A stretch of DNA of 64,000 nucleotides from Mycobacterium fragae (lineage in GTDB: Bacteria; Actinomycetota; Actinomycetes; Mycobacteriales; Mycobacteriaceae). Made by a program: the position numbers and the translations under genes. A model generated the notes under the pieces. It was not told the DNA's origin. It did not search any database and was given only the letters and a program-made list of their open reading frames with translations. Positions within the stretch are counted from its first letter, which is position 1. Every line of letters starts with the position of its first letter. Below are positions 1 through 10,241 of the stretch, in pieces. Where the stretch lies: assembly GCF_002102185.1 (NCBI RefSeq), contig NZ_LQOW01000006.1, positions 186,001-250,000 of the forward strand, given 5' to 3'.

Positions 1-583
1 TGATGCCGACGCCGCCCCACAGGGAGAAGCCGCGGATCTTCACGATCGGTGCACCCGGTGTGCCTTCTGGGGTGACGTCGTGATCGAACCCGCCCATCAC
101 GCCGTGGCCCTTGATTTCGACGTTGACTTCGGGAGGCAGCAGGATCGTTTGCCCACCCATGATCGAGCAGGCGCGGATCTCCACTTCGGTGGAGGTGAAG
201 TCGGCGTAGCGCAGATCCACGACGCCGCCGCCCCACAGCGCGAACGTCGTCAACTTCTTCGGCACATTCCACCGGCCGCGTCGCTCGAATGCACTCATGA
301 TCGCCAGCAGCAGCATCGACGGCGCGGGTTTGCATGCGCCGCTTCGCCGGGGGCCCACCGACGACCCCAACAGGTCGGAGCGCAGCCGATCCAGCTCGTC
401 GTAGGTCTTCGCCGCGTACGCCTTGGTGAGTCGGTCTTCGTACTCGCTCAGCTGCAGACGCCCCTGTGCGGCCGCATCGGTGAGCAGCTGTGCTACCTGT
501 ATGCGGTCGGTATCCGCGGCACGGGACCACTCATCGCGGTCATCGTGTGCGTTTTGGGCGCGTCGCTGCGCTGAGTACTTCAT
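1..583 (-). CDS. DUF1707/LiaF-like cell-envelope protein (partial, runs off left edge)
   Basis: Reading the minus strand from the ATG at 583 gives an open frame with no stop to the window edge, at least 194 residues. The N-terminal 70 residues are a DUF1707/SHOCT-like helical module (RIQVAQLLTDAAAQGRL, then SEYEDRLTKAYAAKTYDEL). The rest has the glycine-rich beta repeats of LiaF-type C-terminal domains (FALWGGGVVDLR, ACSIMGGQTILLPP, HGVMGGFDHD). The closest remembered relative is M. tuberculosis Rv0966c. These proteins are usually linked to envelope-stress sensing, but the biochemical role is unknown. It lies directly beside echA7, whereas in M. tuberculosis csoR-ctpV sits between them. The 3' end is outside the window. 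Confidence 0.75.
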   Translation of the reverse strand, partial: MKYSAQRRAQNAHDDRDEWSRAADTDRIQVAQLLTDAAAQGRLQLSEYEDRLTKAYAAKTYDELDRLRSDLLGSSVGPRRSGACKPAPSMLLLAIMSAFERRGRWNVPKKLTTFALWGGGVVDLRYADFTSTEVEIRACSIMGGQTILLPPEVNVEIKGHGVMGGFDHDVTPEGTPGAPIVKIRGFSLWGGVGI

Positions 584-629
584 CGCCTACGAGCCTACGA
601 CTAACAGATTTTGCTGCAAGGCAAGTTCG

Positions 630-1430
630 CTAAACTGCTTCGCCGGCCTCGCGCGCCGCCCAGCGCGGGGGGCGTTTCTGCAGGAAAGCGAGCATTCCTT
701 CGCGCGCCTCGTCCGAGACGAAGAGCCGTGCCGAGTCGGTGGCGAGCCGCTCCGCGTCGCGGTCGAACCCCTCGAGAACAGCCGCGGTGGTCAGCGCTTT
801 GGATGCGGCCAAGCCCTGTGGAGAGGCGCGTCCCACGTCGGCGACCAGCGATGCCACGGCCGCGTCGACATCGTCGGCGGCGATCGTGATCAATCCGATC
901 TCGGCGGCGGTCGCGGCGTCGAACGTCTCGCCGGTCAGGTAGTAGCGTGCGGCGGCGCGGGCGGAGATCTTCGGCAGCAAGGTCAGCGAGATGATCGCCG
1001 GCGCGACTCCGATCCGGGCCTCAGTCAACGCGAAGGTGCTGCGCGGGCCGGCCACGGCGATATCGGCCGCACCGACCAGACCCAGACCGCCGGCGCGGAC
1101 GTGGCCGTTTATGGCGACGATCACCGGCTTTGGGCATTCGACGATCGCCCGCAACAGTGCGGTCAGTTCCCGGGCCCGGTCGGCGGCCATCTCGAACGGG
1201 TCGCCACCCGACGCTTGCGACAGATCGGCGCCCGCGCAGAAGGTGTTTCCGGTGTGGCCGAGCACCACCGCGCGCACCGCGGGGTCGGCAGCCGCGTCGC
1301 GCAGACCCTGGTGTAGTTGCTCGACCAGGGTGGCGGACAACGCATTGCGGTTGTGCGGGGAGTCGAGTGTCAGTCGGGCATAGGGTTTTTCGGAACCCGT
1401 CGGCCCGGCGTACTGAACGAGCGTGTCCAT
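630..1430 (-). CDS. echA7: Enoyl-CoA hydratase/isomerase (EchA7)
   Basis: A 266-residue crotonase-fold protein predicted to hydrate an enoyl-CoA. Oxyanion-hole segments are visible: FCAGADLSQ near residue 65 and INGHVRAGGLGLVGAADIAV near residue 105. Its ATG at 1430 shares one base with the TGA of fadE12 (TGATG), so the two are translationally coupled. It is the last gene of the operon starting at 9116. By analogy with AtuE and LiuC it would hydrate the carboxylated, methyl-branched enoyl-CoA made by AccA2/AccD2; the substrate is inferred. The symbol follows sequence similarity and position relative to Rv0971c. Confidence 0.9.
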   Translation of the reverse strand: MDTLVQYAGPTGSEKPYARLTLDSPHNRNALSATLVEQLHQGLRDAAADPAVRAVVLGHTGNTFCAGADLSQASGGDPFEMAADRARELTALLRAIVECPKPVIVAINGHVRAGGLGLVGAADIAVAGPRSTFALTEARIGVAPAIISLTLLPKISARAAARYYLTGETFDAATAAEIGLITIAADDVDAAVASLVADVGRASPQGLAASKALTTAAVLEGFDRDAERLATDSARLFVSDEAREGMLAFLQKRPPRWAAREAGEAV

Positions 1431-2607
1431 CAGTAGGAGCGGGGCAGGCCCAGCGATGTCTGCGCGACGAAGTTCAGCACCATCTCGCGGCTGACCGGTG
1501 CGATCCGCGACAACCGGGAGGCTGTCAACGCCGCCGCGATGCCGTATTCCTTGGTCAGACCGTTGCCGCCCAATGACTGTACGGCTTGGTCGACGGCCCT
1601 GGCGGAGGCCTCGCCCGCGGCGTATTTCGCCATGTTGGCTGCTTCAGCGGCGCCCGCGTCGTCACCTGTGTCGTAGAGCGTCGCGGCCTTCTGCATCATC
1701 AGCTTGGCCAGTTCGATCTCAATGTGATTCTGCGCCAACGGATGTGACAGCCCTTGGTGCGCACCGATCGGGGTACCCCACACCTTGCGGGTCTTGACGT
1801 AGTCGGTGGCCTTGTTGATGGCGAACCGGCCCATGCCGACCGCGCTGGCCGCGCCCATGATGCGTTCCGGGTTGAGCCCGGCAAACAGCTGTGCGATCGC
1901 GGCGTCCTCCGAGCCCACCAGCGCGTCGGCCGGCAGCCGCACATCGTCGATGAAGACCTGGAACTGACGCTCGGGGCTGATCAGCTCCATCTCGATCGGG
2001 GTGTAGCTGAAGCCGGGCGCGTCGGTGGGTACGACGAACAGCGCCGGACGCAGTTTGCCGGTCTTCTGTTCTTCGGTGCGGCCGACAACCAGCACCAGCT
2101 GCGCCTGGTCGATGCCGGAAATGAAAACCTTTTGGCCGGAAAGGATCCAGTCGCTGCCGTCGCGGCGAGCAGTCGTGGTGATCTTGTGCGAATTGGACCC
2201 GGCATCAGGCTCGGTGATCGCGAAGGCCATGGTGATCGACCCGTCGGCGATGCCCGGGAGCCAGCGCTGCTTTTGCTCGTCGGTGCCGAATTTCGAAATG
2301 ATGGTGCCGTTGATGGCCGGTGACACAACCATCATCAGCAGCGCACAGCCGCCGGTGGCCATTTCCTCCATGACCAGCGACAGCTCATACATGCCGGCGC
2401 CACCGCCACCGTACTGCTCGGGCAGGTTCACCCCGAGGAAGCCGAGTTTGCCTGCCTCGTTCCATAATTCGTCGGTGTGCTGCTGCGCCCGCGCCTTCTC
2501 CAGGTAGTAGTCCTGTCCGTAGTTGGCTGTCATCGCAGCCACCGCCTCGCGCAGCGCCCGGCGTTCCTCATTCTCAATGAAACTGGTGTCGATGAAGCTG
2601 CTGTCGG

Positions 2608-2611
<4 letters not shown>
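1430..2611 (-). CDS. fadE12: Acyl-CoA dehydrogenase FadE12
   Basis: A 393-residue FAD-dependent acyl-CoA dehydrogenase. It has the flavin/substrate loop FAITEPDAGSNS, the C-terminal SLGGNGLTKEYG segment that carries the catalytic-base region, and an all-helical N-terminal domain. I chose the ATG at 2611 (MTDSSFIDTSFIENEE). It overlaps the accA2 stop by ATGA, and the 48 codons upstream read as shadow sequence from accA2. It lies in the AtuA/FadE13/AccD2/AccA2/FadE12/EchA7 operon and probably oxidises a branched or medium-chain acyl-CoA. Specificity cannot be read from sequence. Confidence 0.92.
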
Positions 2612-4595
<1,984 letters not shown>

Positions 4596-4596
<1 letters not shown>

Positions 4597-6191
4597 CACA
4601 TCCGGAAGACGCCGAAGTTCGACGTCCCCTTGATCGGAGCATTGGCAATCGCCGACAGGCACATTCCCAGCACGGTTCGGGTGTCGCGCGGGTCGATCAC
4701 GCCGTCGTCGTAGAGCATTCCGGACAAGACCAGCGGCAGCGACTCGGCCTCGATCTGGCCTTCGACCGCGGCCCGCATCGCGGCGTCGGCGGCCTCGTCG
4801 ACTTGCTGTCCGCGGGCTTCGGCTGCCGCTCGGCTGACGATGGACAGCACGCCCGAGAGCTGGGCGCCGCCCATCACGGCGGATTTGGCGCTGGGCCAGG
4901 CGAAGAGGAACCGCGGGTCATAGGCTCGGCCGCACATGCCGTAGTGCCCGGCGCCGTAGGACGCGCCGATCAGCAGCGAGATGTGCGGGACGGTCGAATT
5001 GGAGACGGCGTTGATCATCATCGACCCGTGCTTGATCATCCCGCCTTCCTCGTAGTCCTTCCCGACCATGTAGCCAGTTGTGTTGTGCAAGAACAACAGC
5101 GGCGTGTCGGAGCGGTTGGCCAGTTGAATGAACTGGGTGGCTTTCTGCGACTCCTCGCTGAACAGCACCCCACGCGCGTTGGCCAGGATGCCCAGCGGAT
5201 AGCCATGCAACTGGGACCAGCCGGTCACCAGTGACGAGCCGTACAACGGCTTGAATTCGTCGAATTCGGACCCGTCGACAATGCGGGCGATCACTTCTCG
5301 CGGGTCGAAGGGGATGCGCAGATCCGAGGGGACGATCCCGATCAGCTCCTCGGCATCGAACAGCGGCTCGGTCACCGGTCTGGGTGCGGGTCCCTGTTTG
5401 ACCCAGTTCAGCCGCGCCACGATGCGCCGACCGATGCGGATCGCGTCGAGCTCGTCAAGGGCGAAGTAGTCAGCCAAACCGGAGATGCGGGCATGCATTT
5501 CGGCTCCGCCAAGGGATTCGTCGTCGGACTCCTCGCCGGTGGCCATCTTCACCAGCGGCGGGCCCGCCAAGAACACTTTCGAGCGCTCTTTGATCATCAC
5601 CACGTGATCTGACATCCCGGGCACGTATGCACCGCCCGCGGTGGAGTTGCCGAATACCAATGCGATCGTGGGGATTCCGGCCGCTGAGAGGCGGGTCAGG
5701 TCGCGGAACATCTGCCCACCCGGGATGAATATCTCCTTCTGAGTGGGCAGGTCCGCGCCGCCGGATTCCACCAGCGAAATGACTGGAAGACGATTCTGGA
5801 ACGCGATCTGGTTTGCCCGCAAGATCTTGCGCAACGTCCACGGATTGCTGGTGCCGCCTTTGACCGTGGGATCGTTGGCGACGACCATGCATTCCACGCC
5901 CGAGACCGCGCCGATGCCGGTAACAAGGCTGGCGCCGATCTGAAAGTCGCTGCCGTATGCGGCCAGCGGGCTCAGCTCGAGGAACGGTGAGTCCGGGTCG
6001 ACGAGCAGTTCGATGCGTTCCCGGGGCGTCAGCTTGCCGCGGGCGTGGTGGCGCTCGACGTACTTGGGGCCGCCGCCGGCCAGCGCTTTGGCCAGTTCGG
6101 CGTCGATCTCGTCGAGTTTTGTCAGCGCCGCCGACGCCGCCTCGGTGTAGGCAGGAGCGTGCGGGTCGAGTGTGGACTGCAGCACCGTCAT
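4596..6191 (-). CDS. accD2: Acyl-CoA carboxylase beta subunit (carboxyltransferase), AccD2
   Basis: A 531-residue carboxyltransferase with two crotonase-like halves. The segment GASYGAGHYGMCGRAYDPRF, followed by WPSAKSAVMGG, is the signature of the methylcrotonyl-CoA/geranyl-CoA carboxylase beta branch rather than acetyl- or propionyl-CoA carboxylases. This suggests a gamma-carboxylation of an alpha,beta-unsaturated, beta-methyl acyl-CoA (inference). I chose the ATG at 6191 (MTVLQSTLDPHAPAYTE). The in-frame extension upstream is the translation of an intergenic repeat, not protein. An 82-base gap separates it from fadE13, the only sizeable gap in this operon. Confidence 0.93.
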
Positions 6192-6194
6192 AGC

Positions 6195-6268
6195 CACCGC
6201 CGACGATGCAGTGGGGGTGCCCCCAGCCGCGCAGCGGCGAGGGGGACGAAGCGATGAGGAGGAGGGGG
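6195..6268. repeat. Probable interspersed intergenic repeat between fadE13 and accD2
   Basis: The gap between two otherwise overlapping operon genes holds compact repeat-like sequence. It contains the palindrome GGGGGTGCCCCC, then CCGCGCAGCGGCG, then a purine-rich run GAGGAGGAGGGGG. Read into the accD2 frame it gives a low-complexity Ser/Pro/Arg tail. From memory, sequence of this type is scattered between genes in other mycobacteria, like the MIRU class; this window contains one copy, so the repeat status is not proven here. Confidence 0.5.
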
Positions 6269-6273
6269 AATAA

Positions 6274-7422
6274 TCATGACTGATACCCAAGGGTTTTGGC
6301 GGCCAGCGCGGTCAGGATCTCGGTGGTCCCGCCACCGATACCGATGATGCGCATGTCGCGGTATTGGCGTTCGACTTCGGACTCGGACATATAACCCATG
6401 CCGCCGAACAGCTGAACGGCTTGGTGGGCCACCCATTCGCCGGCTTCCACCGCGGTGTTCTTGGCGAAACACACCTGCGCGATCAGATTGGTCTCGCCCG
6501 CGAGTTGGCGCTCCACCACGTTGTGGGCGTAGACGCGGGCGACGTCGATGCGACGGGCCATCTCGGCGAGCGTGTTCTGCACCGACTGGCGTGATATCAG
6601 TGGCCGGCCGAACGTCTCGCGGTCGCGGCACCACTGCACGGTGATGTCGAGGCAGCGCTGCGCGCTCGAATATGCTTGGGCGGCAAGGCCGATGCGTTCA
6701 GCGACGAACGCCTGCGCGATCTGAGCGAAGCCGCTGTTCTCGGCGCCGACCAGGTTGGCCACGGGCACAGCTGCGTCGATGTAAGACAGCTCGGCGGTGT
6801 CCGAGGACCGCCAGCCCATCTTGTCGAGCTTGCGGGTGACTTCAAATCCCGGGGTGCCCTTCTCGACCACCAGCAGTGAGACTCCGGCGGCGCCGGGCCC
6901 GCCGGTGCGTACCGCGGTCACGACGTAGTCGGCCCGCACGCCCGAGGTGATGTAGGTCTTGGCGCCGTTGACGATGTAGTGGTCACCGTCCAAAGCCGCG
7001 GTGGTGCGCAGGTGTCCGACGTCGGAGCCGCCGCCGGGTTCGGTGATGGCCAGCGCACCGATCTTCTCACCGGCCAGCGTGGGACGGACGAATGTGTCGA
7101 TGAGCCGCTCGTCTCCCGAAGCGATCATGTGGGGCACGGCGATGCCGCAGGTGAACAGTGACGCGAAGACACCGCCGGGCACCCCGGCCTCGTGCAGCTC
7201 TTCGCAGATGATCACCGAGTCGGCGCCGTCGCCGCCGCCACCGCCGACCGCTTCGGGAAAGCCCGCTCCTAACAGGCCGGCCTCGCCGGCGCGGCGGTGC
7301 AACTCGCGCGGCAACTCCCCGCTTCGTTCCCATTCGTCGACATGCGGCAATATCTCGCGGTCGGCGAACGAGCGCACCGTCTTGCGAAGCTGGTCACGCT
7401 CCGGTGTGGTCCAGATGCTCAC
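6274..7422 (-). CDS. fadE13: Acyl-CoA dehydrogenase FadE13
   Basis: A 382-residue acyl-CoA dehydrogenase with the flavin loop ALAITEPGGGSDVGHLRT and the C-terminal LFGGMGYMSESEVERQYRD. The latter contains the glutamate position used as catalytic base in many family members. The GTG at 7422 (VSIWTTPERDQLRKTVR) is preferred: it overlaps the stop of the upstream gene as GTGA and has an AAAGG ribosome site just before it. It is distinct from FadE12, so the operon supplies two dehydrogenases, perhaps for successive oxidations on either side of the carboxylation step. The role resembles AtuD (citronellyl-CoA dehydrogenase), by analogy only. Confidence 0.92.
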   Translation of the reverse strand: MSIWTTPERDQLRKTVRSFADREILPHVDEWERSGELPRELHRRAGEAGLLGAGFPEAVGGGGGDGADSVIICEELHEAGVPGGVFASLFTCGIAVPHMIASGDERLIDTFVRPTLAGEKIGALAITEPGGGSDVGHLRTTAALDGDHYIVNGAKTYITSGVRADYVVTAVRTGGPGAAGVSLLVVEKGTPGFEVTRKLDKMGWRSSDTAELSYIDAAVPVANLVGAENSGFAQIAQAFVAERIGLAAQAYSSAQRCLDITVQWCRDRETFGRPLISRQSVQNTLAEMARRIDVARVYAHNVVERQLAGETNLIAQVCFAKNTAVEAGEWVAHQAVQLFGGMGYMSESEVERQYRDMRIIGIGGGTTEILTALAAKTLGYQS

Positions 7423-9116
7423 AGCAACCTTTCGGGAATGTCGACATGGCGGCTGCGCAGCCATTCACCCAGGCCCTTGGCCTGGGGGTCGAACCGCGCC
7501 TGGTAGGCAACACCCTGGCCGAGGATGTCGTCGACGACGAAGTTCACCGCCCGCAGGTTGGGCAGCACGTGCCGGGTGACCGGCAAGTCCGCGGTCTCGG
7601 GCAGCAATTCGCGCAGCTTCTCGACGGTCAGCGTGTGGGCGAGCCAGCGCCACTGCTCGTCGGTTCGCACCCAGACGCCGACGTTGGCCGACCCGCCCTT
7701 GTCGCCGCTGCGGGCCCCGGCGATCAAGCCCAGTGGCGCACGCCGGGTCGGGCCGGCCGGAAGCGGCTCCGGCAACTCAGGGGGATCGGCCGGCGCGAGT
7801 TCCAGAGTGTCGGTGGCACAAGGGATCTCGATGCGCTTGCCGTCGGCGTGCACGGCGACGTGCGGCACTTTACTGGCGTCGACGTAGCCGGGGGTGAACA
7901 CGCCGTAGACCTGACCGTCGCCGGGTGGGGCGGTGACGGTGAATCCTGGATAGCTGGCAAGCGCGAGTTCGACTGCGGCCGAGGAGAATTGGCGTCCAAC
8001 GTTCGCCGGATCAGGGTCGCGTACCACGCAGCGCAACAGCGCGCTCGCGCCTTCTTCGGTGTCGGCGTCGGGGTGGTCGGTCCGCGCCAGCGTCCACTCA
8101 AGCTCGGCGGGCTTGACGGTCAGGCTGGATTCCAGCTGGCGTCGCACCAATTCGGCCTTCTCCGCGATGTCCAGACCGGTCAGCACGAACGTCATGGCGT
8201 TGCGGAAGCCGCCGATGCTGTTGAGCGAGACCTTCAGGGTGGGCGGGGGCGGTTCGCCGGCCACACCGCTGATCCGCACCCGGTCCGGGCCGTCGGTGGA
8301 CAAGCCGATGGTGTCCATCCGCGCGGTGACGTCCGGATTGGCGTAGCGGGCGCCGGTGATCTCGTAGAGCAGTTGCGCGGTGACCGTGTCGACGCTGACT
8401 TGCCCGCCAGTGCCGGGGTGTTTGGTGATCACCGACGACCCGTCGGGGTAGATCTCCGCGAGCGGGAAGCCGGCGTAGGCCAAATCGGGGATCTCGGTGA
8501 AGAACGAGTAGTTGCCGCCGGTGGCCTGGATGCCACATTCGATCACATGGCCGGCGACGACGGCGCCGGCGAGCTGGTCGTAATCGTCGCGGCGCCAGCC
8601 GAATTGCGCGGCCGCGGGTCCCACCGTCACCGAGGCGTCGGTCACTCGGCCGGTGACGACGATGTCGGCGCCGCTGTTGAGGCACTCGACAATGCCCCAG
8701 GCGCCCAGGTAGGCGTTGGCGGTCAAAGGGGTGCCCAGCCCCAGGTCCGCGGCGCTCGGCTGCAGGTCGTCGCCTTCGACGTGCGCCACCCGCACCGGGA
8801 TTCCCAGGCGTTCGGCCAGCGCCCGTACCGCCTCGGTGAGCCCGGCGGGGTTGAGACCGCCGGCATTGGTGACGATGCGCACCCCGCGGTCGTGGGCCAG
8901 CCCAAGGCACTCCTCGAGTTGCGCTAAAAACGTCTTGGCGTAGCCGCGGTCGGGATGCTTCATCCGGTCACGGCCGAGGATCAGCATCGTGAGCTCGGCG
9001 AGGTAGTCGCCCGTGAGGTAATCGAGCTCGCCGCCGGTGAGCATCTCGCGCATCGCGGAGAACCGGTCGCCATAGAAGCCTGAGCAGTTCCCGATGCGGA
9101 CCGCAGTGCTCCCCAC
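7419..9116 (-). CDS. AtuA-family (DUF1446) acyclic-terpene-utilisation-like protein
   Basis: A 565-residue protein matching the AtuA/DUF1446 family over the first 450 residues (RIGNCSGFYGDRFSAMREM, IVTNAGGLNPAGL, DIVVTGRVTDASV). A C-terminal AtuA-like extension follows (LGLIAGARSGDKGGSANVGV). AtuA is needed for citronellol/geraniol catabolism in Pseudomonas, but its reaction is not known. The GTG at 9116 has a strong ribosome site (GGAGGGAGG) about seven bases upstream, which fixes the start. It is first in the operon and overlaps fadE13 by four bases. It corresponds by position to M. tuberculosis Rv0976c. Confidence 0.85.
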   Translation of the reverse strand: MGSTAVRIGNCSGFYGDRFSAMREMLTGGELDYLTGDYLAELTMLILGRDRMKHPDRGYAKTFLAQLEECLGLAHDRGVRIVTNAGGLNPAGLTEAVRALAERLGIPVRVAHVEGDDLQPSAADLGLGTPLTANAYLGAWGIVECLNSGADIVVTGRVTDASVTVGPAAAQFGWRRDDYDQLAGAVVAGHVIECGIQATGGNYSFFTEIPDLAYAGFPLAEIYPDGSSVITKHPGTGGQVSVDTVTAQLLYEITGARYANPDVTARMDTIGLSTDGPDRVRISGVAGEPPPPTLKVSLNSIGGFRNAMTFVLTGLDIAEKAELVRRQLESSLTVKPAELEWTLARTDHPDADTEEGASALLRCVVRDPDPANVGRQFSSAAVELALASYPGFTVTAPPGDGQVYGVFTPGYVDASKVPHVAVHADGKRIEIPCATDTLELAPADPPELPEPLPAGPTRRAPLGLIAGARSGDKGGSANVGVWVRTDEQWRWLAHTLTVEKLRELLPETADLPVTRHVLPNLRAVNFVVDDILGQGVAYQARFDPQAKGLGEWLRSRHVDIPERLL

Positions 9117-9152
9117 GCGTGTCCTCCCTCCGGAGCCGGCAGTCGACGTACC

Positions 9153-9168
9153 AACCAACCGGTAGGTT
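9153..9168. promoter_or_regulatory. Palindromic operator candidate upstream of the AtuA-accD2-accA2 operon
   Basis: The 16 bases AACCAACCGGTAGGTT form an inverted repeat (ACC-N-ACCGGT-N-GGT with matching A/T flanks and one mismatched pair). They lie about 37 bases upstream of the operon's GTG start. Size and symmetry fit a TetR-type dimer site of the kind common before acyl-CoA catabolic operons. No regulator gene is adjacent, so the cognate protein is unknown. Confidence 0.5.
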
Positions 9169-9302
9169 AGCTGGTGTCGCCGCTGTCACGTCAAGGATGC
9201 CCCCTGTAGCCCCGATTTGGGTGGTCAGCAGGTCGCCGACTATCCTGAGAGCAATCGTCGCCGTCGATCGGACGACCCTCCAACCAGAAGTAAGGCTCGA
9301 TT

Positions 9303-9476
9303 ATGGCTGTGCCAAAGCGCAGGATGTCGCGCGCGAACACCCGAAGCCGACGCGCGCAGTGGAAGGCCGCCAAGCCGGAACTCGTCGGTGTGACGGTGGC
9401 CGGTCAGCGGCACAAAGTGCCGCGACGGCTGCTCAAGGCGGCCCGTCTCGGTCTGATCGACCTGGACCGTCGCTAG
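9303..9476 (+). CDS. rpmF: 50S ribosomal protein L32
   Basis: A 57-codon gene from ATG 9303 to TAG 9476. The protein begins [20 protein letters not shown], the unmistakable L32 N-terminus, and ends in [15 protein letters not shown]. The four zinc-ligand cysteines of classical L32 are absent: the protein contains no cysteine, as I recall for the M. tuberculosis protein. It sits in the large ribosomal subunit near the peptidyl-transferase exit region. It is divergent from the AtuA operon and precedes mprA. The PE_PGRS genes that border it in M. tuberculosis are missing. Confidence 0.93.
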   Translation: MAVPKRRMSRANTRSRRAQWKAAKPELVGVTVAGQRHKVPRRLLKAARLGLIDLDRR

Positions 9477-9513
9477 CCGTTTCGCCACGAGCCGAGCATT
9501 CAGCCCGGCGCGT

Positions 9514-9533
9514 CTCTCAGGCCGCTCTCAGGC
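9514..9533 (+). promoter_or_regulatory. Direct-repeat MprA-box candidate before mprA
   Basis: CTCTCAGGC occurs twice, at 9514-9522 and 9525-9533, with an 11-base period (one DNA helical turn), ending six bases before the mprA ATG. MprA is known to autoregulate through loosely conserved direct repeats. A second pair of TCTCAG hexamers with the same 11-base period precedes pepD, a reported MprA target. Assignment to MprA is inference from this coincidence. Confidence 0.65.
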
Positions 9534-9539
9534 GTTTGG

Positions 9540-10241
9540 ATGAAACTGGTGGCCGTGCGGATTCTTGTCGTTGACGACGATCGCGCGGTGCGTGAATCGC
9601 TGCGCAGGTCGCTGTCGTTCAACGGTTACTCGGTCGCGTTGGCGGAAGACGGTGTCGAGGCCCTCCAGATGATCGCCACCGACCGGCCCGACGCGCTCGT
9701 CCTCGACGTGATGATGCCGCGGCTGGATGGCCTGGAGGTGTGCCGTCAGCTGCGCAGTACCGGAGACGATCTGCCGATCTTGGTCCTGACCGCCCGCGAC
9801 GCGGTCTCCGAGCGGGTCGCCGGATTGGACGCGGGCGCCGACGACTATCTGCCAAAGCCGTTTGCGCTTGAAGAATTGTTGGCGCGCATGCGAGCGCTGT
9901 TGCGCCGCACCAAGCTCGACGATTCCGGTGATTCCGTCGCGATGACGTTCTCGGATCTCACCCTTGATCCGGTCACCCGCGAAGTCACTCGGGGGGGTCG
10001 CCAGATCAGCCTCACCCGCACCGAATTCGCCCTGCTGGAAATGTTGATCGCCAATCCGCGACGCGTACTCACCCGCAGCCGAATTCTCGAGGAGGTGTGG
10101 GGTTTCGACTTTCCCACCTCGGGCAACGCGCTGGAGGTGTACGTCGGATACCTGCGTCGCAAGACCGAAGCCGAGGGGGAGCCGCGGTTGATCCACACCG
10201 TGCGAGGAGTGGGTTACGTGCTTCGTGAAACACCGCCCTGA
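9540..10241 (+). CDS. mprA: Two-component response regulator MprA
   Basis: A 233-residue OmpR/PhoB-type regulator. The receiver domain (residues 1-120) has the acidic pocket VVDDD, the phospho-acceptor aspartate in [12 protein letters not shown], conserved LTARD and the KP of YLPKPF. The C-terminal winged helix includes [12 protein letters not shown] and [11 protein letters not shown]. It is almost identical to what I recall of M. tuberculosis MprA, which controls sigE, sigB, pepD and envelope-stress genes. The ATG at 9540 is used; in-frame GTGs at 9549 and 9555 would shorten it by three to five residues and fit the usual start VRILVVDDD. Its stop overlaps mprB by one base. Confidence 0.95.
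   Translation: MKLVAVRILVVDDDRAVRESLRRSLSFNGYSVALAEDGVEALQMIATDRPDALVLDVMMPRLDGLEVCRQLRSTGDDLPILVLTARDAVSERVAGLDAGADDYLPKPFALEELLARMRALLRRTKLDDSGDSVAMTFSDLTLDPVTREVTRGGRQISLTRTEFALLEMLIANPRRVLTRSRILEEVWGFDFPTSGNALEVYVGYLRRKTEAEGEPRLIHTVRGVGYVLRETPP

Noticed and set aside
423..1316. Long plus-strand open frames across echA7
   Set aside because: They are mirror images of the minus-strand coding sequence in high-GC DNA, with no family match and no ribosome site.
6192..6290. 33-codon N-terminal extension of accD2
   Set aside because: It is translated from the intergenic repeat and is low complexity; ATG 6191 gives the usual protein length.
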